Origin: Dehalogenimonas alkenigignens
Lineage (GTDB): Bacteria > Chloroflexota > Dehalococcoidia > Dehalococcoidales > Dehalococcoidaceae
Reading direction: 5' to 3'
Assembly (NCBI RefSeq): GCF_001466665.1
Contig: NZ_KQ758903.1
Location: 179,900-243,899, forward strand
DNA: 64,000 nucleotides
Shown: positions 27,875-36,409 of the stretch, piece after piece
Layout: every line of letters starts with the position of its first letter
How positions within the stretch are numbered: position 1 is the first letter of the stretch
Notes under the pieces: model-generated
Seen by the model: the letters and a program-made list of their open reading frames with translations, nothing else
Database searches by the model: none
Told to the model about the DNA's origin: nothing
Program-made: the position numbers and the translations under genes

Positions 27875-28118
27875 AGCTTTTATCGCATCCTCTCTTCTTC
27901 CCCTCTAGCCAAGTTCTGGTAGCCTTTTTGCCATAACTTTTAGCTTTGCGAGTCCCGAAGAGTTCCGCAGCAATTTGGCCAGCCGCTTCACCGATGAGGT
28001 CCCTCGCGACAGTCGCGCCAGGTGCGTTGAGTCCTCGTAGTTCTGCCTCGAACCCATTGAGCAGAGATACTCCTCTCCCTATTAGGTTGTCAATCTGATT
28101 GGAAATTATAATGTCCAT
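27798..28118 (-). CDS. first part of the frameshifted partner gene
   Basis: This 106-residue frame starts at ATG 28118 and contains a helical, Gly/Ala-rich stretch (ARDLIGEAAGQIAAELFG) and a basic segment (RTWLEGKKRG). After the GGAAGAAGAGAGG run the sequence turns random-looking (SIRHFN end), while the other frame becomes coding-like. Without the shift the N terminus would join EDAIKAVTANYYQQY. Reading errors, a real mutation or programmed slippage are all possible. Confidence 0.5.
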   Translation of the reverse strand: MDIIISNQIDNLIGRGVSLLNGFEAELRGLNAPGATVARDLIGEAAGQIAAELFGTRKAKSYGKKATRTWLEGKKRGCDKSCDGQLLSAIYSLVSGYLPPSIRHFN

Positions 28119-28670
28119 GGTACTTTAGAGATTGTGCGGACTTTGGTGAAATCGGTCACCATTTCGGTCCAAATTAACCACCGTCACCCCCCGGGACGCG
28201 ATCTATTGAGGACACCGGTGCCGAGTTAGGGTCAGTTTAGCCGAGTTTCATGTCATCTTTCAATCCGACAGAGCAAGGTGTCCGGGATTTACCGTCATCG
28301 GCAATGTGCTCATAGATAAAATTGAACAGTTTGAATAGATAGATAGATGGATGAATGGATAGGCCAATTGTCTGCTTTGGATGTAGTGAAAATTGAGAAT
28401 ACCGCCAGCAAGCTGGCGGTATGGTTCGCAAAGGTGGGTGGCTTGTTCATTTCCTCCCGATGCTCCCCAGCTTGTAGGGGGGTAATTCGCTCTCCCCGAA
28501 CAACACAACCCCTACAGGTTACAATAGTTGAGCTAGATGACCTTGAATGAATATAAGTGAGTCAGTTTGTGATGGGCTTAACTCACACCTTCTGTTAATT
28601 TGTGACTTGGCCAGGAAAAATAATCCGTCCCTTGGCTTGGCAAATCTCGCGATCGGTTTTGCAGAAAGAA
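28119..28670. other. 550-base gap between defence and signalling regions
   Basis: No supported gene. It contains a perfect 11-bp stem (ATACCGCCAGC/GCTGGCGGTAT at 28399-28422) and a short GATA/GATG-rich run near 28336-28362. This may be the right border of the defence island, but no direct repeats or integrase were seen. Confidence 0.4.
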
Positions 28671-29072
28671 TCAAAGTTTCCCGAGAGGCTCCAACACCTG
28701 TTTCACTTTATCTCTCAACTCTTTGGGCGTAAAGGGTTTTTGCAAGCACAACCGTCCAGTATGAGCCAGGAAAGCAGCGACCCCACCGACTGGGATAAGA
28801 CCCGTCATAAATAACACTCGCCTCGTTAATTCCGGATGCTCGCCCTCAAGCCAATGATATAGTTCGATGCCCGAAATTTTCGGTATGTTCAGATCAAGGA
28901 CAATAAGATCATATTCCGTTGCCGAGATCAATCGTTTCGCTGAAAGCCCATCAGCCGACACCGTGACATCGTAACCCTCCTTTATCAGGGAGTTTTTACA
29001 AACATCAGAAATATTAAATTCGTCTTCTACTACGAGGATCTTGGTCTTATTGATCGTTTCTGCCATTTTCAA
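28671..29072 (-). CDS. single-domain response regulator
   Basis: The 133-residue protein is a receiver domain alone. The acidic pocket is in ILVVEDEFNISD, the phosphoryl-accepting Asp in LIVLDLNIPKISG, then the Thr-like switch in VLFMTGLIP and the Lys in CLQKPFTPKEL. With no output domain it must act by protein contact, as CheY-like or phosphorelay proteins do. Its start overlaps the end of the hybrid kinase gene by four bases, so the kinase is its likely partner. Confidence 0.9.
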   Translation of the reverse strand: MKMAETINKTKILVVEDEFNISDVCKNSLIKEGYDVTVSADGLSAKRLISATEYDLIVLDLNIPKISGIELYHWLEGEHPELTRRVLFMTGLIPVGGVAAFLAHTGRLCLQKPFTPKELRDKVKQVLEPLGKL

Positions 29073-32000
29073 ACAACCTCGGAGAATTTGGCACCGGTAT
29101 TTCGGGATATTGCTATTTCAACCGCCTCTTCGATGGTTTTTCGAGTAAAGGGCTTGGTGACATATGGGATTTCTCTTGATTCCAGGAAATTCTTCGTGAT
29201 CAAATCCGAAGCATCGCCCGTAATGACGATCACATGATTCGCTCGATCTGGCCATTTTAGAGAAATCCTCTCTAACAGTTCTATTCCGCTCATCTCAGGC
29301 ATCCGGATATCAAGCATGATGACATCGTACTCGTTATTTTCAAGTGCTTCGAGTACCTTGTTTGGCCGATCACATTCATCAACCAAGAAAACATCACTTT
29401 TAAGGATTGACTTAATCAATGTCCTGACATATGGCTCATCATCAACGACCAGTACCCTAATCGTCTTCTTCATTGTTAGAATAATATTTTGAGTCGTTGG
29501 CTCAAAGACGGGCTCGGAAATAAGCTGGCTTAAAGGAAGCTCGATATTGAATGTTGCGCCGTGACCGGGAATACTCTCGGCTGTTATCTGTCCTCCGTGC
29601 TCTTTAATGATGCCAAACGATAAGGATAACCCAAGCCCTGTACCTTCGCCTGTTTCTTTGGTCGTAAAGAAGGGTTGGAAAAGCTTGGCCATAACCTCTT
29701 GTGACATGCCTGGTCCATCATCGCGGAATGATATGCGGATGTGATTCGAGTGGTTTTCAGTTTTAATTACCAGTCGGCCGCGATCATGGGCTTTTTTCAT
29801 GGCATATTCAGCATTCACGATGAGGTTTAAAAACACTTGCTGAAGCTGGCCAGGATCGACCACGACCCACGGCAAATCGGGTTCATATTCTTTGATGACC
29901 TCTATATTGGCTGTTCGAAGGACGTAACTTCGAAGTTCGAGCGTATTCTGTATAAGCTCTGTAATATCAACCGCGCTTTTTTGGGGCTTTGCCTGTCGAG
30001 CAAAGGTGAGCATCCGGCTCACGATATCTTTTACTCGCTGACTGCCCTCATTGATGATCGCAATGTTTTCCCGAATATTATCGGGGAGGTTTTTCTCTCC
30101 GAGAAGAAGCTCGGAGAATCCGATGACTCCTGTCAGAGGGTTGTTGATTTCATGTGCGATCCCGGCAGCCATTTCACCCACGGCTGCAAGGCGGCTCGAC
30201 ATCTCGGCTTTATCGCTCAACTGTTGTTTTTCGATTTCCTGCTGCTTACGATTTGTCGTATCCCTGACAACCGAAAGAATGAGTGTCTTCCCATCATAAT
30301 TGAGTGAACGGGCATGGACTTCTATTGGAAAAACAGAACCATCCTTACGCTGATGTATCGACTCGTAAGTTTGTTCCCCATGTTCGATCACCTCGGCACG
30401 CCTTCGATCCCAGTCGCCGGCATCTTCGGGGGGGCGAAGGATTTTGATGTTCTTACCCAGAAGTTCGTCTCGGGAGTATCCACGCGTCTCCCAGGCTTTT
30501 TCATTAAGAAACAGGATCGTTCCTCCCGGTTCCGAAAGAAAAACTGAGTCAGATACGGTATCTAGCACGTGAGCCCGTAACCAAGTCTCCTCTTCGGCTT
30601 TTTTACGAGCAGTAGTGTCCTGGACCGTTGAGATCATCAAGTTTTGATCGAATAAAGGAATGTTTGCAGCAGAAATAAAGCGCCGTTCGCCGGAACTCGT
30701 GACAATTCCGAGGTCTTCCCAATGCATTCGCTGGGCATCGCCGGTTGCAATGTCGGCAAGTACTCGTTGTTTAATTTCAGTCCGATACGTAGGGTTGGGG
30801 TACACTTTGTCAAAGAAGGTTTCGACATCGGTTAGATCTAAACGACTCCAGCCGTAGATACTCTCGAACTTGTCATTCATAAACAAAGTCTTGCCATCAC
30901 TGATGGTATTAATAGCCAAACCAATCGGCAGGTTGTCAACCAGCGTTTCGACATACTCTTTCTGTTTCCGGAGTTCTTCGCGTTTTCGGATCTTTTCCAT
31001 GCCCAGAGACAGATCGAAGGCGAGTTCCTGCATTAATCGCCGGTCATCTCCCTGAAACCCATCTTTCGCCTTTGCACAGATATTGAGCACACCGATAACG
31101 GTGTCTTCGATCTTTAGTGGCAAAGATATCGATGACGCAAACAGATCGAAAGCGCAATGATGTTCGGGAGTTGAATCCTTAAGAGCGCATTTTCCGCCGA
31201 TACATTTGTTGAAATCCAGATTCTCGCCTGACCAGGCCACAGGTTCGGCTTTACCATTTTCATCGATACGGCCTATCCATGCCATGAGATTTTGATTACT
31301 CGCTCCGATACGTTTACAGATCTTAGCGAGAAGCATTTTTTCATCGGTTTCGGTAACGATAATTTCATTGGCATCTCGTCCGAGTTCAAGCATTGAATTG
31401 AGATGATTTATCTGCAACTCGCTCCGCTTGCGTTCTGTGATGTCATAGATGAAATGCATGTAGTGGCTGTGGTCGGCAAGGATCCAATGTGCTTCCCACC
31501 AGCGGCCATTCCATTCAACTTCGCAGTGTTGTGGTTGGCCGGTCTCCCAAAGGCGCTGGGACATACACCAAGAACAGGGTGTTTGCTGACCCTCCCAGAC
31601 GCGATAGCAGTGAGTCCCAGGCGCGGCTCCATTCTTTGAAGCAGCCTCATTCGCTGCGACAATTTCAAAAGTATTCGGCTTGATAAGCATGATCGGGTGG
31701 GGGAAAGCATCCAGTATAACCTGGTTAAGCCGGAGCTGATCGTTGAACTTACCGTCGGTCTCCCAATGTTTGCGCCTGATCACCGAATCCGCAATGGCCC
31801 TCTGTACTGCTCCCGGCAGCCTGGCTAGGTTATCCTTGGTGAAATAATCATCTCCGTTCGCCATTATCGACGGTGGCACCTTTTCCACACTTGAGCTCTC
31901 GAGGATAAATATCAGGGGAGTTGCAGGCGAGAGCCTATTACGGATCGCCACGATATCGCTTGCAGACATTCCGGGGAATGGATGGTCAACGATAATCACA

Positions 32001-32161
32001 TCCCAATGGTTTTCAGATAAAGCTCGGTGGAATTGCTGGGGATTCTTGATCGATTCATGGAACGTTTTCAGGCCGACAGACCCCAGTGTCCTGATGGTCG
32101 ATGTGGCATCCTCTTCACCGAGAAGAATTTGAATTGGTTTATCGATCATATCTGTCCTCAC
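29069..32161 (-). CDS. hybrid sensor histidine kinase (REC-PAS-GAF-PAS-PAS-HisKA-HATPase-REC)
   Basis: In this 1030-residue cytoplasmic kinase, residues 10-125 are a receiver-like domain with the Asp in DVIIVDHPFPGMSA. A PAS follows (about 145-240), then a GAF (260-400) and two more PAS domains (405-640). The HisKA box is AGIAHEINNPLTGV near residue 670, and ATP-binding motifs follow: NAEYAMKK, FRDDGPGMS and GEGTGLGLSLSFG. A second receiver ends it (VLVVDDEPYV, VIMLDIRMPEMSG). No membrane segment is seen. The upstream region has a strong dyad over its promoter. Signal unknown. Confidence 0.92.
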   Translation of the reverse strand: MRTDMIDKPIQILLGEEDATSTIRTLGSVGLKTFHESIKNPQQFHRALSENHWDVIIVDHPFPGMSASDIVAIRNRLSPATPLIFILESSSVEKVPPSIMANGDDYFTKDNLARLPGAVQRAIADSVIRRKHWETDGKFNDQLRLNQVILDAFPHPIMLIKPNTFEIVAANEAASKNGAAPGTHCYRVWEGQQTPCSWCMSQRLWETGQPQHCEVEWNGRWWEAHWILADHSHYMHFIYDITERKRSELQINHLNSMLELGRDANEIIVTETDEKMLLAKICKRIGASNQNLMAWIGRIDENGKAEPVAWSGENLDFNKCIGGKCALKDSTPEHHCAFDLFASSISLPLKIEDTVIGVLNICAKAKDGFQGDDRRLMQELAFDLSLGMEKIRKREELRKQKEYVETLVDNLPIGLAINTISDGKTLFMNDKFESIYGWSRLDLTDVETFFDKVYPNPTYRTEIKQRVLADIATGDAQRMHWEDLGIVTSSGERRFISAANIPLFDQNLMISTVQDTTARKKAEEETWLRAHVLDTVSDSVFLSEPGGTILFLNEKAWETRGYSRDELLGKNIKILRPPEDAGDWDRRRAEVIEHGEQTYESIHQRKDGSVFPIEVHARSLNYDGKTLILSVVRDTTNRKQQEIEKQQLSDKAEMSSRLAAVGEMAAGIAHEINNPLTGVIGFSELLLGEKNLPDNIRENIAIINEGSQRVKDIVSRMLTFARQAKPQKSAVDITELIQNTLELRSYVLRTANIEVIKEYEPDLPWVVVDPGQLQQVFLNLIVNAEYAMKKAHDRGRLVIKTENHSNHIRISFRDDGPGMSQEVMAKLFQPFFTTKETGEGTGLGLSLSFGIIKEHGGQITAESIPGHGATFNIELPLSQLISEPVFEPTTQNIILTMKKTIRVLVVDDEPYVRTLIKSILKSDVFLVDECDRPNKVLEALENNEYDVIMLDIRMPEMSGIELLERISLKWPDRANHVIVITGDASDLITKNFLESREIPYVTKPFTRKTIEEAVEIAISRNTGAKFSEVV

Positions 32162-32170
32162 GAGACAAAT

Positions 32171-32203
32171 GGTACTAAGTACTAGTATAATAGTCCTAGT
32201 ACC
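32171..32203. promoter_or_regulatory. dyad over the hybrid-kinase promoter
   Basis: GGTACTA (32171-32177) and TAGTACC (32197-32203) are inverted arms, with AGTACTAGT between them. A minus-strand TATTAT/TATACT -10 lies inside. The element ends 10 bases before the kinase start, and its AGTACTA core returns at 32737-32767 ahead of the next operon. Confidence 0.6.
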
Positions 32204-32347
32204 TTAACCTAGTCTAATAATCTTGTCAATAGATCGAGGAATTGTTCGTTGGGACTCTGGATCGCGAATTATGTGTGCTCTTAGATAGCCAGATTACGCA
32301 GCCAACGTTTCGGCTTATTCTAAGGTCACACACAGAGGAGTACTGGT

Positions 32348-32587
32348 ACGGTTCAATCTTTAGACGATCTTCAGCATGAACTTCTCTTGTGGTCAAACAT
32401 CGCGCACAAACTCTGGGAAGCGAAGAATCAGTTGTTACCAAAAACTCATGAGAACGCGCAGGATATTCCGCCTGGGGTTTCGTTTTTCACACCAGAGATG
32501 TTGGCAGTTTACGATGGATTGGATGCCTTATATAAAGAAGCTGAGGACAAGAAACGGCAAACCCTCGATCATATTGCGCATCTTTAG
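32348..32587 (+). CDS. small helical unknown protein, start codon uncertain
   Basis: About 79 codons read as a helical, charged protein (LDDLQHELLLWSNIAHKLW, then FTPEMLAVYDGLDALYKEAED). GAGGAG lies at 32335-32340, but the codon seven bases on is ACG (32348), not ATG. The first standard start is TTG 32387, which would cut off a well-formed helix. Either ACG is used, or the start was mutated. The gene is on the plus strand between the kinase and the HD-GYP operon and may belong with the signalling genes. No family recognised. Confidence 0.55.
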   Translation, partial: TVQSLDDLQHELLLWSNIAHKLWEAKNQLLPKTHENAQDIPPGVSFFTPEMLAVYDGLDALYKEAEDKKRQTLDHIAHL

Positions 32588-32736
32588 ATGGATCGATAGG
32601 AAACAACTAGCCTAAAATCCGCAAACGGGCCGATGGCCCCTTTGCTCTTAAGCAATGATCTACAATGCCAATCCGACCTGATGGGTTGTCGGACCTGAGT
32701 AACTTTTAATCCAAACATCAATCTCATTGCTCTTCA

Positions 32737-32767
32737 CATAGTACTATTGCTTATTTAAAGTACTATG
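32737..32767. promoter_or_regulatory. inverted repeat upstream of the HTH/HD-GYP operon
   Basis: CATAGTACT and AGTACTATG are perfect 9-bp inverted arms spaced by 13 bases. The site is about 120 bases before ATG 32886. It shares the AGTACTA core with the dyad before the kinase gene, so one regulator may control both units. The DNA-binding protein encoded at 32886-33116 is the obvious candidate. Confidence 0.6.
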
Positions 32768-32885
32768 GTTATTCCCCGCATAGCCTGAATGGGTGATTGT
32801 TCCGAATACCTCTCAAGACCATAATAGAATCAATCAGTTCCATTCGATGTCAATCAGGACTATACAGAAGCAGGAGACTACTAGG

Positions 32886-33116
32886 ATGCCGGTTGAGATC
32901 AACGGTCAAAAATATTATCGAACGGAAGAAGTCTGCGCCCAAACCGGAATCAGCCGAACGACTCTTTTCAGATGGCTTCGGCAGCCGGTTCTATCACGTG
33001 CGTACAAGGATAATCGGGGCTGGAGGCTTTTCACCGAGAACGATCTGAAAACTATCCATGCTCATGCATCCAGGATCGAAGTTCGAGAAATTATGATAGA
33101 GGACAGGTCAAAGTGA
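32886..33116 (+). CDS. MerR/excisionase-type HTH protein
   Basis: This small DNA-binding protein of 76 residues has a MerR-like winged helix: YRTEEVCAQTGISRTTLFRWL followed by RGWRLFTENDLKTI. No effector domain follows, so it is a minimal regulator. AGGAG precedes ATG 32886 and decides this start over an upstream in-frame codon at 32793. Its stop overlaps the start of the HD-GYP gene, which makes the two an operon. It may bind the AGTACTA repeats nearby. Confidence 0.8.
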   Translation: MPVEINGQKYYRTEEVCAQTGISRTTLFRWLRQPVLSRAYKDNRGWRLFTENDLKTIHAHASRIEVREIMIEDRSK

Positions 33117-34723
33117 ATTCAGTTGTTATTCCAACCGAGACCGTTGAATCCCTTTCTAAGCGGATGTCCTCCGAAAATGTCGTTGAAAATAGCGCCAAGC
33201 GAGGTTGTTCCGGGTGCCTTCTTTCTGGCGATCGATGCTCAAACCGAACGACAAAAATGGACGCCCAAGCGATTCTTGATGCCATGCCTGCTTATGCCCT
33301 TTTGATAGACAGCACCCACCACATCGTCGGCGCCAACAAGGCATTTTATCAAGCCATGAATCTTGACCTGCCTGACGTTATCGGGGCTTATTGTCCCAAG
33401 CTGGTTCACGGGCTCAACCATCCATTTCATGGCTGCCCCCTTGAAGAGGCGGTTGCGATGGGAGGACTTGAGTCAGTCGAACGCGAGCTCTTCGACCCAG
33501 CAAGAAGGCACTGGATAAAAACAGCGGTCTATCCGACTGGCCAATTTACCGAAGACGGACATCCAATCTTTCTACACACAGCGGAAGACATCACTGCCCA
33601 AAAACTCACCGCCAAACGCCTCACCAAGGAACAAAAGCTGCAACACGCGATTTCCGAAATCCTGCGGTTGTCTCTAAAGGACATCTCCTTGGACGACATT
33701 CTTAAGAAAGCTCTCAACATTATTCTAGCCGCCCCTCAGATCGGATTGGAAAAGAAAGGGTGTATCTTCCTGGTGGAGGACGACCGTGAAACGCTGGTGA
33801 TGAAGGTTCAAGTCGGGTTAGAGGAACCTGTAAAACAGTCGTGCGCCAGGGTGGGTTTTGGCACTTGCTTATGTGGGCAGGCAGCCCTAACTCAATCGAT
33901 TCAGTATTCGACTACGCTCGATGAGCGCCACAGTATTACCTACCCCGGAATTAGTGATCACGGTCACACCTGCCTGCCGCTTGTCTCTGGCGGCCGGACA
34001 TTGGGTGTGATCAATACCTATCTTAAAAAAGGGCGACGAAGAGATTCTGAGGGGAAGAAGTTCCTGATTACCGCAGCTAATGTGTTATCAGGGGTGTTGG
34101 TCCGCAGGCAGGCGGAGATGGAGTTAAAAGCCAGCATCGGCAGGTTGCAGAGAACGTTCAAGCAAACAATCCTCACTATTTCGAAGATCAGCGAGGAGAT
34201 CGATCAGTACACCGCCGGGCATCAAAAACGCGTCGCCCAACTGGCGCGGGCTATTGCCCAGGAGATGGGCTTAGATCCCGACCGGGTAGAGGGTATCGAG
34301 GTAGCCGGGTTAGTCCATGACATTGGTAAAGTGGCGGTGCCGGCGAGCATCCTCAGCAAGCCTGGGCGTCTGAATGAGTTTGAGATGGGTCTCGTTCGAA
34401 CCCATTCGGAAACCGGTTATGACATTCTCAAGGAAGTCGATTTCCCCTGGCCAATCGCCCAAATCGTTCGGCAACATCACGAACGATTGAACAACTCTGG
34501 TTATCCTGACAAGATACCCGGTGAATCCATGCTCATGGAAGCCAAAATCCTGGCCGTCGCCGATGTTTTTGAAGCCATGTCATCTCATCGACCTTACAGG
34601 CCAGGCTTAGGTGTAAGCGCGGCATTAAATGAACTTCTGCAGAAGAAAGGAACCTTCTTCGACTCAGAGGTCGTTGATACGTGTCTCAAGCTTGTTGTTG
34701 AGAAAGGGTTTAAGTTCAATTAG
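33113..34723 (+). CDS. PAS-GAF-HD-GYP signalling protein (c-di-GMP phosphodiesterase type)
   Basis: The 536-residue protein has a Cys-bearing N terminus (CSGCLLSGDRC), a PAS domain (about 50-160), a GAF domain (175-340) and an HD-GYP domain. The HD-GYP domain shows GLVHDIGKVAVP, QIVRQHHERLNNSGYP and LAVADVFEAMSSHRPY. Such domains cut cyclic di-GMP to GMP or pGpG with a di-iron or tri-iron centre, and the metal ligands appear to be present. The N-terminal cysteines could make it redox- or metal-responsive. Start is GTG 33113, overlapping the HTH gene stop. Confidence 0.9.
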   Translation: MNSVVIPTETVESLSKRMSSENVVENSAKRGCSGCLLSGDRCSNRTTKMDAQAILDAMPAYALLIDSTHHIVGANKAFYQAMNLDLPDVIGAYCPKLVHGLNHPFHGCPLEEAVAMGGLESVERELFDPARRHWIKTAVYPTGQFTEDGHPIFLHTAEDITAQKLTAKRLTKEQKLQHAISEILRLSLKDISLDDILKKALNIILAAPQIGLEKKGCIFLVEDDRETLVMKVQVGLEEPVKQSCARVGFGTCLCGQAALTQSIQYSTTLDERHSITYPGISDHGHTCLPLVSGGRTLGVINTYLKKGRRRDSEGKKFLITAANVLSGVLVRRQAEMELKASIGRLQRTFKQTILTISKISEEIDQYTAGHQKRVAQLARAIAQEMGLDPDRVEGIEVAGLVHDIGKVAVPASILSKPGRLNEFEMGLVRTHSETGYDILKEVDFPWPIAQIVRQHHERLNNSGYPDKIPGESMLMEAKILAVADVFEAMSSHRPYRPGLGVSAALNELLQKKGTFFDSEVVDTCLKLVVEKGFKFN

Positions 34724-34770
34724 ATTTGCGTTGATTCCTCCCAACCGAGAATTCAGAAGGACAATAAAAC

Positions 34771-35217
34771 GTGAATAAACAACCTGCCAAAACCGATTAT
34801 TCTCCGGTAATCGACCTTCTCAACCAGGTCCTTACCCTTGAGTACTCCATCATTATTCACTTCCCCCGGATTTCGGGGGTGTTCAAGGACCGAGACATCA
34901 GGGATAAGGCGTTGTATTTATCCTCTGCTTCAGTGAAACATGCCGGGGTTGTCTCTGAAGCTATCGAATCCCTGGGTGGTAAAGCTGAATGGAACTTCGA
35001 ACCCTTCCCTGACGATGGGAATTTGGTGAGGATGTTCGAGGAACAGGTCGATAAAGAAAAACTCGCGCATCGGTTGCATATGGAATGCGTCAAACTCTTG
35101 CCGGAGGGACTGAAACCAAAATTCAGGCAGATTGCCGCTGAGGAAGAATGGCATGAGAAGATTGCTAGCGAGGTCCTGCAATACCTAAGGGCTCGGTCTG
35201 AAACGATTTCGGGCTGA
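34771..35217 (+). CDS. ferritin-like four-helix protein
   Basis: The 148-residue protein has metal-site patterns of the ferritin-like/bacterioferritin superfamily: NQVLTLEYSIIIHFPR with Glu, SASVKHAGVVSEAIESLGG with the His, and IAAEEEWHEKIASEVL with the ExxH. It may store or oxidise iron or scavenge peroxide, or act like the small ferritin-like proteins of anaerobes. It lies 47 bases downstream of the HD-GYP gene and may share its transcript. Confidence 0.75.
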   Translation: MNKQPAKTDYSPVIDLLNQVLTLEYSIIIHFPRISGVFKDRDIRDKALYLSSASVKHAGVVSEAIESLGGKAEWNFEPFPDDGNLVRMFEEQVDKEKLAHRLHMECVKLLPEGLKPKFRQIAAEEEWHEKIASEVLQYLRARSETISG

Positions 35218-35235
35218 AGACGGCGCCCGCCTTTT

Positions 35236-35610
35236 TTAGGGCGTGGCTGATTTGTTTAGGAAAGAAGTTTCCCCCCCAAGCATAGCTTCAAATCTGATTC
35301 TGGGGATCAACCATCTCCGACCAAATCTTATACTCGGGATTTGTTTGGTATAGACCAGTTCGTAAGCTTTTCCTTTGCTAATTCCTAAACGCTCGGCTAC
35401 TTCAGGCACTGAAAGCGTCAATTTCTCCGGTGTTGACTGGCTCGGAGTGTTTTGATCTTGGTTGGGGACAGAGTAGCAGGTCGTCTTTAATTCAATGGCA
35501 ATTTCCCGCGCGATCATCCTCGCCAGAATCTTAAGCCCTTCACCAAGATGTTTGGCTGCCTCCGTAGCTTCATCCAAGCCACTGGGACGGTTGGGTTTAA
35601 AATGGTCCAA
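35236..35610 (-). CDS. excisionase-type DNA-binding protein
   Basis: The 124-residue protein holds a helix-turn-helix of the DUF6462/excisionase kind near its C terminus: LSVPEVAERLGISKGKAYELVYTKQIPSIRFGRRWLIPR. Its N-terminal half is a charged helix (HLGEGLKILARMIAREIAIEL). It is the last gene of a minus-strand run with two small unknowns and a phosphatase. It may regulate that run. Confidence 0.75.
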   Translation of the reverse strand: MDHFKPNRPSGLDEATEAAKHLGEGLKILARMIAREIAIELKTTCYSVPNQDQNTPSQSTPEKLTLSVPEVAERLGISKGKAYELVYTKQIPSIRFGRRWLIPRIRFEAMLGGETSFLNKSATP

Positions 35611-35622
35611 GGGGTATCCTCT

Positions 35623-36117
35623 CTATGTTAGTTCGCTGCGTAATAAGGCGGCGATTTCTTCGTCAGCCCACTTGTAGAACGACGCGACAATTGGGGCTAG
35701 CTGTAAAACCACCATCGCCACTTCCCAGCATTTATTCTCATCCGGGGTCCAATCATCCACTGAAGTCTGGAGGTCGAACGCGGTGAGTAATTCAGGGAGG
35801 GCGGAGGGCCGATAGAACATCGCAAACGGATTCTGCCAATATTCTCTGAGGTAATCGCTGTCTGGCTCGAGGGCCGTAAGCTTCTCTTTGTAAAACCATT
35901 GCCAAAGATCAAGAAATCGCTCTTCGTGACTAGTGAGCCATTCACGGAGGAGTTCGTAAGTGGCGGCGTTACTCGCTGAAAAAGGTATCTTATTCTCGGA
36001 GGGGCTTTTGTCCCTACGCAGAACGTCGAATAATAGGTCCCCGAGCTGGAACCACCGGTCTCCCCATTCGCTTACGAATTCACCACAACTCAGTTTGGCC
36101 TCATCATTATTATCCAT
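35623..36117 (-). CDS. helical unknown protein, possibly TorD-like
   Basis: The 164-residue protein is mostly helical and Trp-rich (VSEWGDRWFQLGDLLFDVL, FLDLWQWFYKEKL, YWQNPFAMFYRPSALPELL). The layout recalls redox-enzyme maturation chaperones of the TorD type, but no diagnostic motif is certain. It sits 12 bases before the excisionase-type gene and one base after the 109-residue gene, so the three form an operon. Function unknown. Confidence 0.55.
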   Translation of the reverse strand: MDNNDEAKLSCGEFVSEWGDRWFQLGDLLFDVLRRDKSPSENKIPFSASNAATYELLREWLTSHEERFLDLWQWFYKEKLTALEPDSDYLREYWQNPFAMFYRPSALPELLTAFDLQTSVDDWTPDENKCWEVAMVVLQLAPIVASFYKWADEEIAALLRSELT

Positions 36118-36118
36118 A

Positions 36119-36409
36119 TCAGATCGATTCCTCCGATTGCTGTTTCAAAGAGCGGTCGATCATTGACAGGAGCGCCAAAAAGCTGAAGTGCAACTCTCGG
36201 GACAGTTTTTGGTGAAACTCCGGAAACTCCGATTCCAGATCGGGAGCCGCTGCTTGAAAGACATTATCTTCAAACGCCAGGATAGTGTTTGCCAGCACTT
36301 CGTTTGATTGGTTAAGCCGCGTAAATTCAAAATCGAGGGTGGCACGGTCGAGTTCGAGCATTGTGAGGACAGAGTCTGCTAGTTCAACTTTAGGAATACA
36401 CTCAAACAC
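36119..36409 (-). CDS. small helical unknown protein
   Basis: About 96 residues, helical and acidic (ADSVLTMLELDRATLDFEF, then FHQKLSRELHFSFLALLSM). I place the start at GTG 36409, overlapping the phosphatase stop by eight bases; a start at 36448 would overlap it by 46. It is the second gene of a four-gene minus-strand run. No family recognised. Confidence 0.55.
   Translation of the reverse strand: MFECIPKVELADSVLTMLELDRATLDFEFTRLNQSNEVLANTILAFEDNVFQAAAPDLESEFPEFHQKLSRELHFSFLALLSMIDRSLKQQSEESI

Noticed and set aside
28336..28362. Short GATA/GATG tandem run, considered as a microsatellite or CRISPR-like repeat
   Set aside because: Only about six imperfect 4-base units and no spaced repeats. 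It is too short to be meaningful.
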